Positions 33,424 to 44,537 of a stretch of 64,000 bases of DNA are shown here, one piece after another. This stretch comes from Agapanthus africanus (Eukaryota > Streptophyta > Magnoliopsida > Asparagales > Amaryllidaceae), in the NCBI GenBank assembly GCA_030015575.1, contig JASDDO010000024.1, positions 221,608,996 to 221,672,995 of the forward strand, written 5' to 3'. Position numbers and translations under genes: made by a program. The notes under the pieces were generated by a model, which saw only the letters and a list, made by a program, of their open reading frames with translations, made no database searches and was not told the DNA's origin. Position 1 is the stretch's first letter, and each line of letters starts with the position of its first letter.

Positions 33424-34088
33424 CTGCAAGTGAACAGAAATTAGCCGTTAGTGTTGCAATTCCAACTCTTGGCGTTTAAGAAAAAATGCATTAATTAATT
33501 AATTAATTAAATTAAAAATTAATTAAATTAAAATTAATTAATTACACCACACAGCAGTGCAGTGGGTAGGAGACCGAAGGGGGACCCACAAAATCTGGAT
33601 GACAATACGTCAGTTAATAAGACAACCTCATCATTAGATGAGATTGTCAGTTGGTCCCCAGAAAAACATTCCCATTAATAATAAAAAAAGTCCCTAGAGA
33701 CAAGCAGAAAATCTCCTCTTTCAGAGCAAAGCTCTGTCATAGAGTGACACTTGTCAAACTCTGGTCTCAGGGGAATAAGATTCCTTAAAAGAGCCTAGCT
33801 CTGTGATGATGATGAGAAAATTTATTTAAAACTCCTAAAGAAATTAAATTTTTTTGAAGACTCTTAGAAATTCTTCACTTTTAGATCAAAAAGATCTATT
33901 TTTGGATCCATGAGCAAAGCTCTGCTCATGGGTTAAAACCCATGAACAAGATCTCTGTAGATCTATGGATTCCTGAGAGCAAAGCTCTGTTGGTGAAACC
34001 CCAAAGGGAATTTCTTTAGATCAGAAGATCTATGAGAGCAAAGCTCTATTGGTTAATTAAAATTAATTTAACCTAAAATTAATTTTAC
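33424..34088 (-). other. Probable 5'-UTR intron of the E1 antisense gene
   Basis: On the minus strand the donor is ACTTTAG then GTAAAATT (34088) and the acceptor is TTCACTTGCAG (33424), five bases before ATG. E8 has the matching ACTTTTAG/GTGAAAAT donor and CTTTCACAG acceptor. The interval carries many AGAGC-AAA-GCTCT inverted repeats and an AATTAATTA run (33491-33545). Inferred from splice signals and conservation. Confidence 0.55.
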
Positions 34089-34200
34089 CTAAAGTTTTCT
34101 AACTTGGAAAATGAGAGCAAAGCTCTAAAGTTCTGGAAACGAGAGCAAAGCTCTGAAGTTCTAAGCAAGAGCAAAGCTCTGGAAATCAAAATCTAGAAAA
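33700..34200. repeat. AGAGC/GCTCT micro-hairpin cluster in the antisense leader
   Basis: At least eight copies of AGAGCAAAGCTCT or close variants (near 33722, 33788, 33912, 33975, 34031, 34111, 34140, 34165). Homologous leader in E8 (59190-59490) has five such hairpins with different loops and arms (AGAGC/GCTCT with CCC, TCTC or TTT loops; GGAGC/GCTCC). Confidence 0.75.
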
Positions 34201-34231
34201 TGGTGAAGATTTTTCTAAGGGCCAGGGGTCC

Positions 34232-34239
34232 TATTTATA
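34232..34239 (-). promoter_or_regulatory. TATA box of the E1 antisense promoter
   Basis: Minus strand reads CTTATAAATAGGACC, 103 bp inside the polypurine tract/LTR border and 814 bp upstream of the ATG. E8 has the identical CTTATAAATAGGACC at the same relative place (59131-59145). Its conservation between elements with different cargo supports a real promoter. Confidence 0.72.
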
Positions 34240-34325
34240 AGGCGCTTGCGCCCCTTCAGCACACCCTTTGATCCAATGGTCAGGATCTTACCACCGCTGC
34301 ACTCACATGCGCGCCACATGAGCGC

Positions 34326-34341
34326 AAGGTGGGGGGGCATT
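34326..34341 (+). other. Polypurine tract of E1
   Basis: AAGGTGGGGGGGCATT immediately before the TGTTTCCCC start of the 3' LTR. E8 has a similar G-rich tract (59023-59040, minus strand). Confidence 0.8.
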
Positions 34342-35071
34342 TGTTTCCCCCAATCAGAGCAAAACTCTGTTTGAATTTCAAAATTCAAAATTCGAAGCAA
34401 CGCTTCAGATTCTTTGCGCTGCGCGCAACGCGCCACGTGTCAAAAGATGATACATCAGCGCAGCGCCCAAGGCAGCGCGCCCAATCAGAGCAAAACTCTA
34501 TTTAAAACAAAATTAAAGCAAGTAACGCTTCAGCTGCGCAAGCACTGCGCTGCGCGACACGTGTCAGCGCAGACGCGCTAGCGCAGATGCACAGCGCTTG
34601 CGCTGCGCGACACGTGTCAGCGCAGACGCGCTAGCGCAGTTGCGCTGCGCTTTGCGCTGCGCGACACGTGTCAGCGCAGTTGCGCAAAAGCAGTTGCGCT
34701 GCGCTGTGCGCTGCTTGACACGTGTCACGTGCTGGGGCGTTTGCTCCAAACAGAATTAAATTCGAGTAAGATCTTTCTGTTCTTGTTAAAACAAGAAGAT
34801 TTTCTTCTGTAAAACAGAAGCCCTTGGATCAAAGATCCAACGGTGGGAAAATTCCCCAAATCACTCAGAGAAAGATCTCTTTAACAAATTTATGAGTACT
34901 ATATAAAGGCCCCTAGACCTCTATTCAAAGGCATGAACATTTATGAAAAATCAAGAACTTCAAACAGAGAGAACTCTGAAGGAATTTCAAGAAGAAAAAG
35001 GTAAAAACCTTTAAGTTAGAAGAATTTCTTCTAATAGATCACTGATCTAAGAACAAGATCAATGATCCTCA

Positions 35072-35109
<38 letters not shown>

Positions 35110-35862
35110 TGCTTTGCACTTATGAACCATTGGTTCTCTGTGATCAAGAAAAATAAGAAACATTTGTTTTTCTTTGATCTAAATTGGATCAAGAAATCAA
35201 AAATTGCTTTGCACTTCTTTTATGAACCTTTGGTTCTAGAATCTAAAAAATTCTCAAGTTAATAGTGCCTTGCACTTGTAAAACTGCACTGTTGCGCTCT
35301 TGGGTTGGCGCAAGCCACCAGAGAGCGCCACGTGTTAGCATCTGAACCACTTGCGCTATGCGCTTTAAGATAGAGCTTTGCTCTCTGAAATTGGCGAAAC
35401 TCACCAGAGCGTGCCACGTGTCAGCAGTGCAAGCGTAGCGTACTAGCGTAGCGCACTGCGCTTGCATGACACATGTCATCACCACAAGCGCTTGCGCTCT
35501 TTGATTGGCGCAAAGCGCCTGACAAATGCAATGCATTTCTTTTGTTAAAGGGCCAGGCCCAAATCAAAAAGACCTAGTAGGACAAAATAAATTGCAAAGT
35601 AATAAAAGGGCAGAGCCCAAGTAAAATTGGTGCTCTGCATCATTTATAAAATGAGCAGAGCCCAAAACAAATTGATACTCTGCATCCTTTATAGGCAGAG
35701 CCCAAACAAAAATAAAAACAAATAAAAGTGTTAAAACTTTTTTCAACTGGACTTAGCCCAATCATGGCCGTAAGTCCTCAAATTAAATTGACTGAGCACA
35801 GCTGCTCTCCTAAATCAATTTACATCCGGTTCGAGGGTACATCTCAGAACTCCTTTGACATC
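34342..35862 (+). repeat. 3' LTR of E1, truncated
   Basis: Starts TGTTTCCCCCAATC. Matches the 5' LTR through 35271, retains about 570 bp lost from the 5' copy (35272-35845), matches again for CATCTCAGAACTCCTTTGAC and then stops at 35862, where copia pol begins. The last 700 bp or so of the LTR are missing. G-boxes at 34553-34735, TATATAAA at 34910-34917. Confidence 0.88.
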
Positions 35863-37710
35863 CGGTTTGAGGAACAAAAGATCATTGTTTCTCGTAATAC
35901 CCATTTTCTGGAACACCAGTTCTTAGAAAAGGAAAGTAGTGGGAGCGAAATAGAACTGGAAGAAATTCCAGAACCACAGACTATTACTGAAAGCTTAGTA
36001 GAACCAGAGGGTTCAAAAGAACATGACATTCCTACACCGCTCCACAGGAGTAGTAGGCAGTCTCATCCGCCCTAGAGATACTACGATTTTCTCATAGACG
36101 GGGATATAGAAGATTGCATCATTGATAGTGATGAGCCGACTAGCTTCCAGCAGGCCATTCAGAGCGTTGACTCGGTAAAATGGCTGGATGCAATGCGGAC
36201 CGAAATGGAGTCCATGTACACCAACAAAGTATGGACGTTGGACGTTGCTCCAGATGGGGTAAAACCCGTAGGATGCAAGTGGATTTTCAAAAGGAAGATT
36301 GGTGTAGATGGACAGGTTGAGACTTATAAAGCTAGACTTGTTGCAAAGGGTTTTCATCAAAGACCTGGTTTGGACTATAACGAAACCTTTTCTCCAGTGG
36401 CTATGCTGAAATCCATTCGGATCCTTCTTGCCATTGCTGCCTTCCACGATTATGAGATTTGGCAGATGGACGTAAAGACCGCTTTTCTGAATGGAAATTT
36501 AGAGGAATGTGTCTATATGGACCAGCCAGAGGGTTTCATTCAGAGTGGGAGCAGCGGAAAGGTGTGCAAGTTGCTTAAGTACATCTATGGACTAAAGCAG
36601 GCATCGCGGAGTTGGAACATCTGTTTTGATGAGACAGTCAAAGAATTTGGCTTTATCAAAAATCCAGATGAACCATGAATCTATAGTAGATTTGTAGCAA
36701 GAACTGTCGTATTCTTCGTATTATACGTGGATGACATTCTTTTGATAGGAAATGACATTCCTATGCTACAATCTGTCAAGGGATTCTTGTCACACTGGTT
36801 CTCCATGAAAGACCTGGGTGATGCCTCGTACATTCTGGGGATCCGGATCTTTCGTGACAGATCCAAGAGGATATTAGGACTTTCACAGTCCAGATACATC
36901 GACACCATACTGAGAAGATTCAGTATGGAAGATTCCAAGCGTGGTAATCTACCAGCTTGTCACGGGATCACCCTGTCCAAAGAGATGTCTCCCAAGACTG
37001 ATTTGGAAAGGGATCACATGTCTATTATACCCTACGCTTCTGCGGTAGGCTCTATAATGTATGCGATGTTGTGTACCGGACCAGATGTAGCTTATGCACT
37101 GAGTGTGGTAAGCCGGTATCAGTCAAACCCTGGGGAGAAACACTGGATAACTGTAAAGAACATTCTCAAGTACCTGAGAAGGACTAAGGAGATGTTCTTG
37201 GTGTATGGTGGAAAGGACCTCCAGATCGAGGCCTTTGCTGACTCCAGCATCCAGAGTGACAAGGATGATTCCAAGTCCATGTCGGGTTATGTCTTTACCC
37301 TCAATGGAGGGGCGGTGTGTTGGAAGAGTTCCAAACAGGAAACCGTTGCTGACTCGACGATGGAAGCGGAATATATCGCTGCTGCAGATGCCGCAAAAAA
37401 AGCCGTCTGGATAAGGAAGTTCTTGACAAAACTTCAGGTGGTTCCGTCCATTGTTGATCCAATACCTCTGTGTTGGGACAACAACGGGGCTATAGCTTTA
37501 GCGAAGGAACCCAGGTCCCATCAGAGATCCAGACACATCTTGAGGCGGTATCACCTGATCAGGGAGATCGTGGGTCGCCAGGAGATCGAGGTTCGGAGAG
37601 TTGCTACGGAAGATAACACTGCTGATCCATTCACGAAGGCCTTACCCCAGACTCAGTTCAAGCGGCCGATCGAGATGATAGGTCTTCGATACGCCAGTAC
37701 ATGGCCTTAG
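35863..37710 (+). pseudogene. E4 reverse transcriptase / RNase H
   Basis: One frame with two stops: TAG at 36073-36075 (before RYYDF) and TGA at 36676-36678 (after NPDEP, where cysteine is usual). RT contains WIFKRKIGVDGQVETYKARL, QMDVKTAFLNGNLEE and YGLKQASRSW, and the catalytic YVDD at 36724-36735. RNase H follows with EAFADSS, GAVCWKSSKQ, STMEAEYIAA and NNGAIALAKEP. It ends with HILRRYHLIREIV and ADPFTKALP, as in copia polyproteins. Better preserved than C1 but inactive as it stands. Confidence 0.93.
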
Positions 37711-37724
37711 TGCAAGTGGGAGAT
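37711..37724 (+). other. Polypurine tract of E4
   Basis: TGCAAGTGGGAGAT directly before the TGTTAGTG LTR start, as in C1. Confidence 0.8.
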
Positions 37725-39810
37725 TGTTAGTGTATATGCCCTAGAGGCCATTACTATATCATACTAGTTTGTATATTATTTAATGGAAGCTTGGGATATT
37801 CACCTTGTATAGACAATCTTGCTCAAAATAGTAGTATGCTACTTGGTTTGTTTCTACTTTAATGTGTACATGTGTTTATTTTAGTATATCACCTATACAC
37901 ATTAGTGGAGCCCTTAGGATCTTTGCTTGATTACCAGCGTTGTGATGGTAGTCACATCCGTGGGGGCTGGGTAATCCACAAGCACATCCTTATGCAGGTC
38001 CCTAGTCGTAGGACTATCGAGCCAGGGCATCGATACTCCGGAGTAGACTAGCATATGCGCTTCTCATCCCAGTGTGGGAGACGGTCTGTCCCACAGCCGT
38101 CAGTACGTCGTACTTGAGATAGTATGCGGGTGCTCGTTAGGTTACGAGTACACTGGATAGGACTCGTCGGGAACTGATGGTTGGTACTATACCTATCGTC
38201 AGTTATCAGTTCCAAGGTGACATGAGTACAGCTTAGTCCGCCGACTTGACACTGTCACTTTGCCTCGAGTGTGTTCCCACTGTACTTAGATTACTACCCT
38301 ACCACGGCTCAAAGGAGTCGTGCAAACAGGTAGTAGTTTTGTGCAGTCCCGAATCACTTAGAGGAAATGACGTTTAGACAGGATTCGTCTCCCGGTATTG
38401 GTGGTTGATATCGCGCTGTGTCTAGAAGAGCCATTACACAAAGTCCCTGGCCAGGGCAAGCGAGATATACTGGTAGGTTTCCAGTGTTATCTCAGGGTGT
38501 TCTGGGCTACACTCCGACACGACTTGTACCGCTATTAGGGGACTGGCGTTTACCGCCCCCTAGGCCCGCCATGCGATATTCTTAGACGAACAGACCGGAC
38601 TGTACGCAGATTGTCACATTCAGGCTCAGTAGGAATTCAGATGGGTTTCACCTCGTCCGTCTTCTTATCGGCATCTACCTGGGGACCGTTACGCACAGCT
38701 AGTGCCGCTTGTGGTCTGTGGTTAAACCCACTGCCAGCGTAGTGTCGAGTCTTTAGAGTCCCACACAGAAATCTATTCGCCTTTAGGCAAAAGAGTAGAG
38801 GTCGCATGGTTTTGCGACAGGGTTCGGTCACATCCGTACACTTGTGCACGTTTAGTGTCCGGGCAGTTAATACTAGCGGGCTTTGGTTTAAGCCAGATCC
38901 TAGTGTACGTTTTGGGATGGCTTTATCTCGTTTGTATTCGTGTTCCTCGGAACGCGGATGCGGGTGTGTATGCACAGTTGACAGAGGCAGAGGATTCTCA
39001 TTGGGGTTGTTGACTGTTGACTATTGACTTTTGCTAAACCCTAATGAGAATAAGAAATATGATTAATGATAATATTAATTAAGTATTATTGTGTCATGGT
39101 TGGGATGAAGAGTTGACTTTGTTGACTTGTTGACTTTGTTGACCGGTTGACTAGGTTGGACTAGTTGACCACCATCATTACAATGGCTATCATTTCATGG
39201 CAAAGACTTTTGCTTGCTTGTTTCTTTTTGCAAAATGAGTGCATGAAATGATATGGCCATTTTGACTTGAACCATCACATAATACTCAATTACTATTATG
39301 AGTTATCATGATTTTGTATTATGAGAGCTTGGATGGAAAAAGTCTTGCTCATTCTCTCATTTCCTTTCTCTCTCATGCTTGAGCTCTCCCTCTTCCTCTT
39401 GCTCTCTCTAGTCTATGGTTCACTTGTCTCATATGTTGAGAAGCAAGAACCATAGAGATAAAACCCAACACACTCCTCTACTCATCCTAGTTCACAAGGT
39501 TTAGCAAACCAAGTGTTCTAGTTACTTCTAGTTTGAAGTAAAGCCAAAGGTAGAAGCTTTCAGGTGGATCCATCTTCGGCGCAAGGAGACGACGAGGTGA
39601 GGCCGATCCGACCACCGCAAGGAGTTGAAGACGAAGGAGTTCAAGTTAAGGTATAACCACCTAACCGAGTAGGTAAAACTCTTGTTAGGATTGTTAGATA
39701 GTTGTTTAACAAAGATCCGTATTTTGAGTCCATGTTACCACCTCTAGAAAAATCGTTTTTCATCATTTCCGCAAGCCCGTAAGTACCGGGAGAGGTAACG
39801 TGGACTTACA
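37725..39810 (+). repeat. 3' LTR of E4
   Basis: 2086 bp from TGTTAGTGTATATGCCC to GTGGACTTACA; the ends form a short inverted repeat (TGTTAGT / ACTTACA). Carries a TTGAC cluster at 39005-39175. Longer open frames inside (for example 38637-39027 on both strands) show no protein features. Confidence 0.88.
39005..39175. promoter_or_regulatory. W-box (TTGAC) cluster in E4 LTR
   Basis: About nine TTGAC cores in two groups (39008-39030 and 39110-39172), several as TTGACC/T, the known binding site of WRKY factors. Whether they lie upstream of the LTR start site is not established because I found no clear TATA box. Confidence 0.4.
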
Positions 39811-41194
39811 GGTATCGCTCCCAAAGACCGAAATAGTGGTGATAGCTTTCTGCTTATTCTCTGGTTTACGGCATCTTTCCGTGTCTTCAAAGTCTGGCAG
39901 GAAATACTTTGCATCCTCGTATTTGCGAACTTCATTCACGAAGAACGGGTTAGCTCCCCCGTTATGGTGTACTCAAGACCATCCTTAAAATACTTCATAC
40001 ACTGATGTTATGTAGAAAGGATGGTGTTGTACTCATGAAACCAAGGCCTGCCGAGCAAAGCGTTGTAGCAAGTCTTGGCGTCAATGACATGAAATTTGAT
40101 GTCAATGATGAGCGACCCAAAGCGTAATGTCAGTGTCACAGACCCAAGCGTCCGTGATGACTGGGAGTCGAACTCGGAGATAGTGATTTTATCCTGAGCA
40201 AGGTGTTGAACGCTCATGCAGATTTCTTTTAGCACTCTCACATTTAGGAGGTTGACAGAGGACCCGTTGTCAACTAAGATCTTCCCTATCTTGATGTCAT
40301 GGCAGTATTCGGTGACATACAAGGGACGGTTGTGCTCGCATGTTCCGAGGAAGAGATCTTCATCACCAAAAGTGATGTCAGTTGTGTGCACTTCTTCTAG
40401 CTCGTCCTTCATCTTTTCTTCGGCAAGGAAGGCTTGAAACTGCTCGGGCTCTTGTAGTGCCTTGATCAACGAATCTCTCGCCTCTTTAGATAGCAGAAGG
40501 GTATCGAGAATGCTTAGCTGCGAGGGTATCTTTCTCAGGTGTGCCAGAACGTCGTAATCCACCTTGTTTTTCTTTGGCGGGTCTTGGCTTCCAGCTCTTC
40601 AACAACTCGGTCATTGAGGGCAATATCTTCAGGGAATTTTTCTTTCCCCTTATCTTTTTTGTTCACTCCCTTGCTTGTGTGCCCGAGATTCTTTTCGGGT
40701 AACGTGCGATTACGCAGCTGAATGTTCTCACAGGTCTTCACCTCTTCCGTTTCGGAGATGGATTCCTTGAAGAGGGGGCCAAGGGCTATTTCTTCATCAG
40801 AATCGCTCCCGAAGGTGAGGACTTGCAATTCCCCAAAATTAACCATGTGACAGTCACCGGCAGTTCTTTTGAGCTCATCTATCGTGCTTCTCTTCTCTCG
40901 ACGAGTTTTGCACTTCATCCGCTTCAAATGTTGTCGATGAGCAACGTATCCCCGCCACCAATTTTTAAAGGCCATGCATTCCTCGGTAGGGTGTGTGATC
41001 CTTCGATGGTATAAGCAGTAGTTTGGATGTGCATCTAGTTTGTCAGGGAACGTATTTTCTGAAGTGTCTTCTTTGAAAGGTAGCAACTTCATTCCCATCA
41101 ACAGGGCTTTGGCGAACTGCTTCCTGGTCTTAAACTTGCTTTTGCTGGCGGCAGAATTAGTTTTATCCGGTTGGGGTACTCTATGACTTCTCAA
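39811..41194 (-). pseudogene. E3 second knuckle and aspartic protease
   Basis: 40535-41194 holds the second knuckle (PNYCLYHRRITHPTEECMAFKNWW; C-x2-H-x4-H-x4-C intact, E1 has N for the first H). 40008-40562 holds the protease with VDNGSSVNLL and NALLGRPWFHEYN. A shift near 40550 separates them and a stop follows ILST; the remainder to 39811 matches E1 19780-19961 at DNA level. The DNG active site agrees with E1. Confidence 0.85.
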
Positions 41195-41296
41195 TACCGG
41201 AGCTTCTTCAACATGATGCCAACATTTGGCCCTTTCATATATGGTCGTTTCACGCTCTCGGTCAGATTTGCTTTTCTGAAGAGCTTCGCTCAGCAG

Positions 41297-42720
41297 TCAG
41301 TCAATCAATTCGTCCGATGGCTCCAGGAATTTTGGTTCCGGTTCTGGATCTGCCCCCAGTTTCTCTGCATCGGGAGCTTCTTTTCCATTTATTGATGAGT
41401 GAGAGATTATGTGGCAGCTTGCCACGTAATCATCGGGCTCTTCTGAAGAATTGTCTCCTTCATCAGTGTCATTCTCAAGAACATGCTTAAAGAATTCATC
41501 CAACGTGATTGGGGTCCGAGCCTTCTGGTTATATTCTTCCAGTGCATCGATATATTTCTGCAGACCTGTATGGCTGTCTTCGGGTTGGACGGGCTTCTTG
41601 TCCTTCTTCTTTTTCTTTAAAGACTTTGGAGGCTTGGCCTGAACGTTTTGTCCACCTTCACCAACTTTCAGCGTTGGGCACGGCTTCAGCATCCCCTCAA
41701 TAATCTTGGGTTCCAACGGACTCTTCCACCTAATCACCGGACATGCTTGGAGATCTTTCAACATTCTTTTCATTTTGGCTGAAAGAGCGACCTCCCATGG
41801 AGCTTCTCCTATAAAAGAGCACGATGCCCCTGGCATGTCCACTTTTTTAGGAGTGTGTGGCTGTGGTAGGCTTACCTTCCAATTCTCAGACAGCGCAAAT
41901 TTGCCATGTTGGTATTGATCCTCAATCCAGCCTTTGAAGACGAAGCAATCTTCGATTGGATGGCCTACTGCTCGATGGTAGGGGCAGTAATTAGGATTGT
42001 TGGCGTCGCCCGGCTGCAGTGGATGTCTTAGATATGGAAGATTCATGAGCCTGTTACGCACCGCCAGTACGAATAGTCTCCTCTTTTTATCCCGGGGAAA
42101 TGAATAAGGGCGTTTTAGCTTCTCGTTGAAGAATCGTTGTCTATCATTTTGGCGATCAGCTGGTTTTGGACCGCTGGGCTGCTGTTGAGCATTGGCGACG
42201 AAGGTCGCTTTCCCTTTCCCCTTTTCGTTTCGAGGCTCCATTTTCGAGGAAGACGGTCTATGGCCTATCTGGTCCATTTGGGCCAGCTTGTCGATCAAAG
42301 CCTGGAAAGTGGTCGGCTTGAAGAACATCATGAATTGGGATATGTTCCCCTGTGGATCGAGGGTTCCTACTACATGCCTACTGCAGGAGCCTCTTCTATG
42401 CGTTGTTCGCACTTCGACCATAGGTTGCGCCACCGAATTGCATACTGAACCCATGTTTCTCCTGGCTTCACCCTGGCATTGATCAACGTTGTGATTGGGG
42501 TGCGCTCGTTGGTGCTTGCGAACCTTTGTGTAAACAGTAACTCCATTTCTACAAATGTCTTGACAGAGTCATTCGGGAGCTCGGAATACCACTCGAATGC
42601 TGTCTCCGACAAGCTGCCAACAAACTGGCGAAACAGCAGTTTGTCGTCACCCCCAGTATTACCGCACAGAGCCCTGAATTGAGAAACGTGCTGGTGTGGA
42701 TTACATGTCCCCTTATACAC
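41297..42720 (-). pseudogene. E3 gag capsid and first knuckle
   Basis: 42370-42720 encodes the capsid core (HVSQFRALCGNTGGDDKLLF, SLSETAFEWYSELPNDSV, FTQRFASTNERTP, ETWVQYAIRWRNL). 41297-42454 continues in another frame with GRFKPTTFQAL-like sequence, MGRAYSFPRDKKRR-type basic text, and the knuckle NPNYCPYHRAVGHPIEDC (C-x2-H-x4-H-x4-C), then DQYQHGKFALSENW and a lysine-rich tail. One frameshift near 42420 separates the halves. This is the region deleted from E1. Confidence 0.87.
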
Positions 42721-42837
42721 ATAGAATTTAGGGATTGTATATCCTGGCAGATAATTTATTTGATCGCACCAACCCGGATAGGGTCGTCCAGTCTTGACGA
42801 TTTGGCCAGCCGCTTCGCTCGCCTGATGAGCTCGTAT

Positions 42838-44417
42838 CTATTGAGCTATATAGTCGTCAAGGGCGGTTTTGGAGCTGGTCTCTTCCTTGGCTGTTGATAG
42901 AGCCGGAAGAGAGTTTGATGTCTCCCCTCTATCGTCTTCAAGGATTATTGGAGGGTCTTCGGCTGGAGGATCAGGCTGTATCATCATCCCGACCATATCT
43001 TGAAACAGAAGCGCCATTTGCTTTATGTTGGTCGCTTGTTCCGCGGCCTCTTTGTCTTTCTTCTCGAGCATTCTTCAGAGGAACTCGGCATCGGTTTCCT
43101 GTTCCTGGCACTGCTCTGACGACGTCTCCAGGCTTTCTTTTGGCCCAATGAGTGCGGCGATCTTCGTTAGTATTTCTTGGAGCTTCTGCTGTAGTTGCTC
43201 CTGAGCCTTTGTCACAGACCGTGTAAGTGGTCGATGACCTGTAGAGATACGGCTATCCTCTTTTCCGGATGCCATGTAAATGGTGTGCACTATCACGCCC
43301 CCAGACTTAGGGCATTTGGATTCAGTGCCTTTAAGCTTTGTCGTAGACACGGGGATTTTCTCCGGCCTTCTCTTTTTGTGGGCGGTCGAAGTTGAAAGGG
43401 CCATTGCAGCGGGCACCCCTATAGATGATACCTTCTGTGGTACGACAGGGTGGTCCTTCTCTTGCTGAACCTTCATTTTCTTCGGTTGGCGGGAGTAGTC
43501 TTAATTAATCACAGAGTCTTGGACCCTTCACCAGACCCTATGAATTTTGGAGGACAACCGCTGAGGGGGTTGTTCCGGCTTTGCCTTTGTAACGTTCTCC
43601 ACAGATGGAGGAGACCTTTTAAGTACAGCAATTGGAGAGTTCTTGTGCACCCTTCTGAGTGGTTCAAAGTTATTCCCAGTTGGAACAGCAGTGTCAATTT
43701 CCACCATCGGAGCTGGTGGAGTCAATCCAGAGGGAGAGTGCCCCCAGTTTTCCTCACTCGGCGCCAATGGCGATGTCGAGCATGTCCTGCAGATGGTACT
43801 GGCTCAATTATGGGGGTGGCTTCATCATGCCCCATGTTTTGGTGAAGGGTTGCCGTTGGTGCCAACCTATCGAAGACTGACGTCCGTTGAGAAGAAACAT
43901 CCAACATATCGAAGACTGACCTACGGGTAGGGGGAGATCTTGTAACGACCTCACCCACGGTAAGAGTTGGAACGGTCCATCTTGTGAAGACCGACCCCTT
44001 GGCAGGAGAAGCCCTTTTGACGACTTCGTCTATTGGAGTTGGAACGGCTATCCGCTTCGGGATATCTCCTTCAGGTATTGCAGGCTTCTTTACGGGTCCG
44101 CTTGAGCTTTGGCCCAGTCTGTTAAAGACCGAGGCATTGGATTCGAGCGATCCGTTGAGAGGGGTCGTGGTAGTTATAAGCCGATCAAAGACCGACTTCT
44201 TTGGAGCTTCTTGCGATGGCACTGGGGCGTTGAAGCTCATTGGTGGGAGCATGGTCCCGAAGAACAGTCCAGTGGTGGCCTGAGTCACCTGTTCCACTGG
44301 CATGGCGAAGATGGAGGCCGCTTGGGGCCCATAGGTCACCCCTTTAGCGAGAATAAAGTGGGAGTTGTTATTGCAGTTGGTGCAGTTGGAAGCTATTTTC
44401 TCTTCTGCACGGAGCAA
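42838..44417 (-). pseudogene. E3 gag N-terminal region
   Basis: Fragments 43722-44417, 43528-43767, 43075-43476 and 42838-43071 in shifting frames, parallel to E1 16163-17650. SVFxRL repeats are clear (KKSVFDRL, ASVFNRL, GSVFTRW, RSVFDML, TSVFDRL). The basic patch (HARHRHWRRVRKT) and coiled-coil segment are conserved. A TGA lies next to, but not at, the E1 TGA position, so the stops are independent decay. Confidence 0.85.
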
Positions 44418-44518
44418 GACACCAAATCTTAGTACCTAGAATCCACAGGCAACCATAGCAGACCGCAATTTGTTTTTGCGAAATACGACACACGTAGTAT
44501 GGAGTGGAAAGAGGAAAA

Positions 44519-44537
44519 GGTCCCACCGGGCGTTCCA
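44519..44537 (-). other. Primer binding site of E3
   Basis: Minus strand TGGAACGCCCGGTGGGACC, separated from the LTR end (44543) by GATTC exactly as in E1. Confidence 0.65.

Larger units (their letters stand above)
14210..35862 (+). mobile_element. Tat/Ogre-clade Ty3/gypsy retrotransposon E1 with antisense cargo gene
   Basis: Plus-strand element of about 21.6 kb. Order: 5' LTR (14210-16006), primer binding site (16012), gag, protease, RT, RNase H, archaeal RNase H, integrase (to 24722), about 3.7 kb of tandem repeats and hairpins, an antisense intron-containing gene (28646-33418), polypurine tract (34326-34341) and a truncated 3' LTR (34342-35862). LTR ends are TGTTTCCCC and GGGGAACA. The right end is fused to copia E4. 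Gag lacks about 690 bp and pol has several stops, so this copy is non-autonomous. Left target-site bases are 14205-14209 (GGCCT). Confidence 0.9.
35863..39810 (+). mobile_element. Ty1/copia element E4 (Angela-like), 5'-truncated
   Basis: RT, RNase H, polypurine tract and complete 3' LTR of a plus-strand copia element. Gag, protease, integrase and 5' LTR are missing. LTR start matches that of C1. The 5 bp after it (39811-39815, GGTAT) are the expected target-site copy. It lies between the broken end of E1 and the broken end of E3. Confidence 0.88.

Noticed and set aside
38637-39027. Open frames on both strands inside the E4 LTR
   Set aside because: No domain, no counterpart in the C1 LTR, and LTR context.
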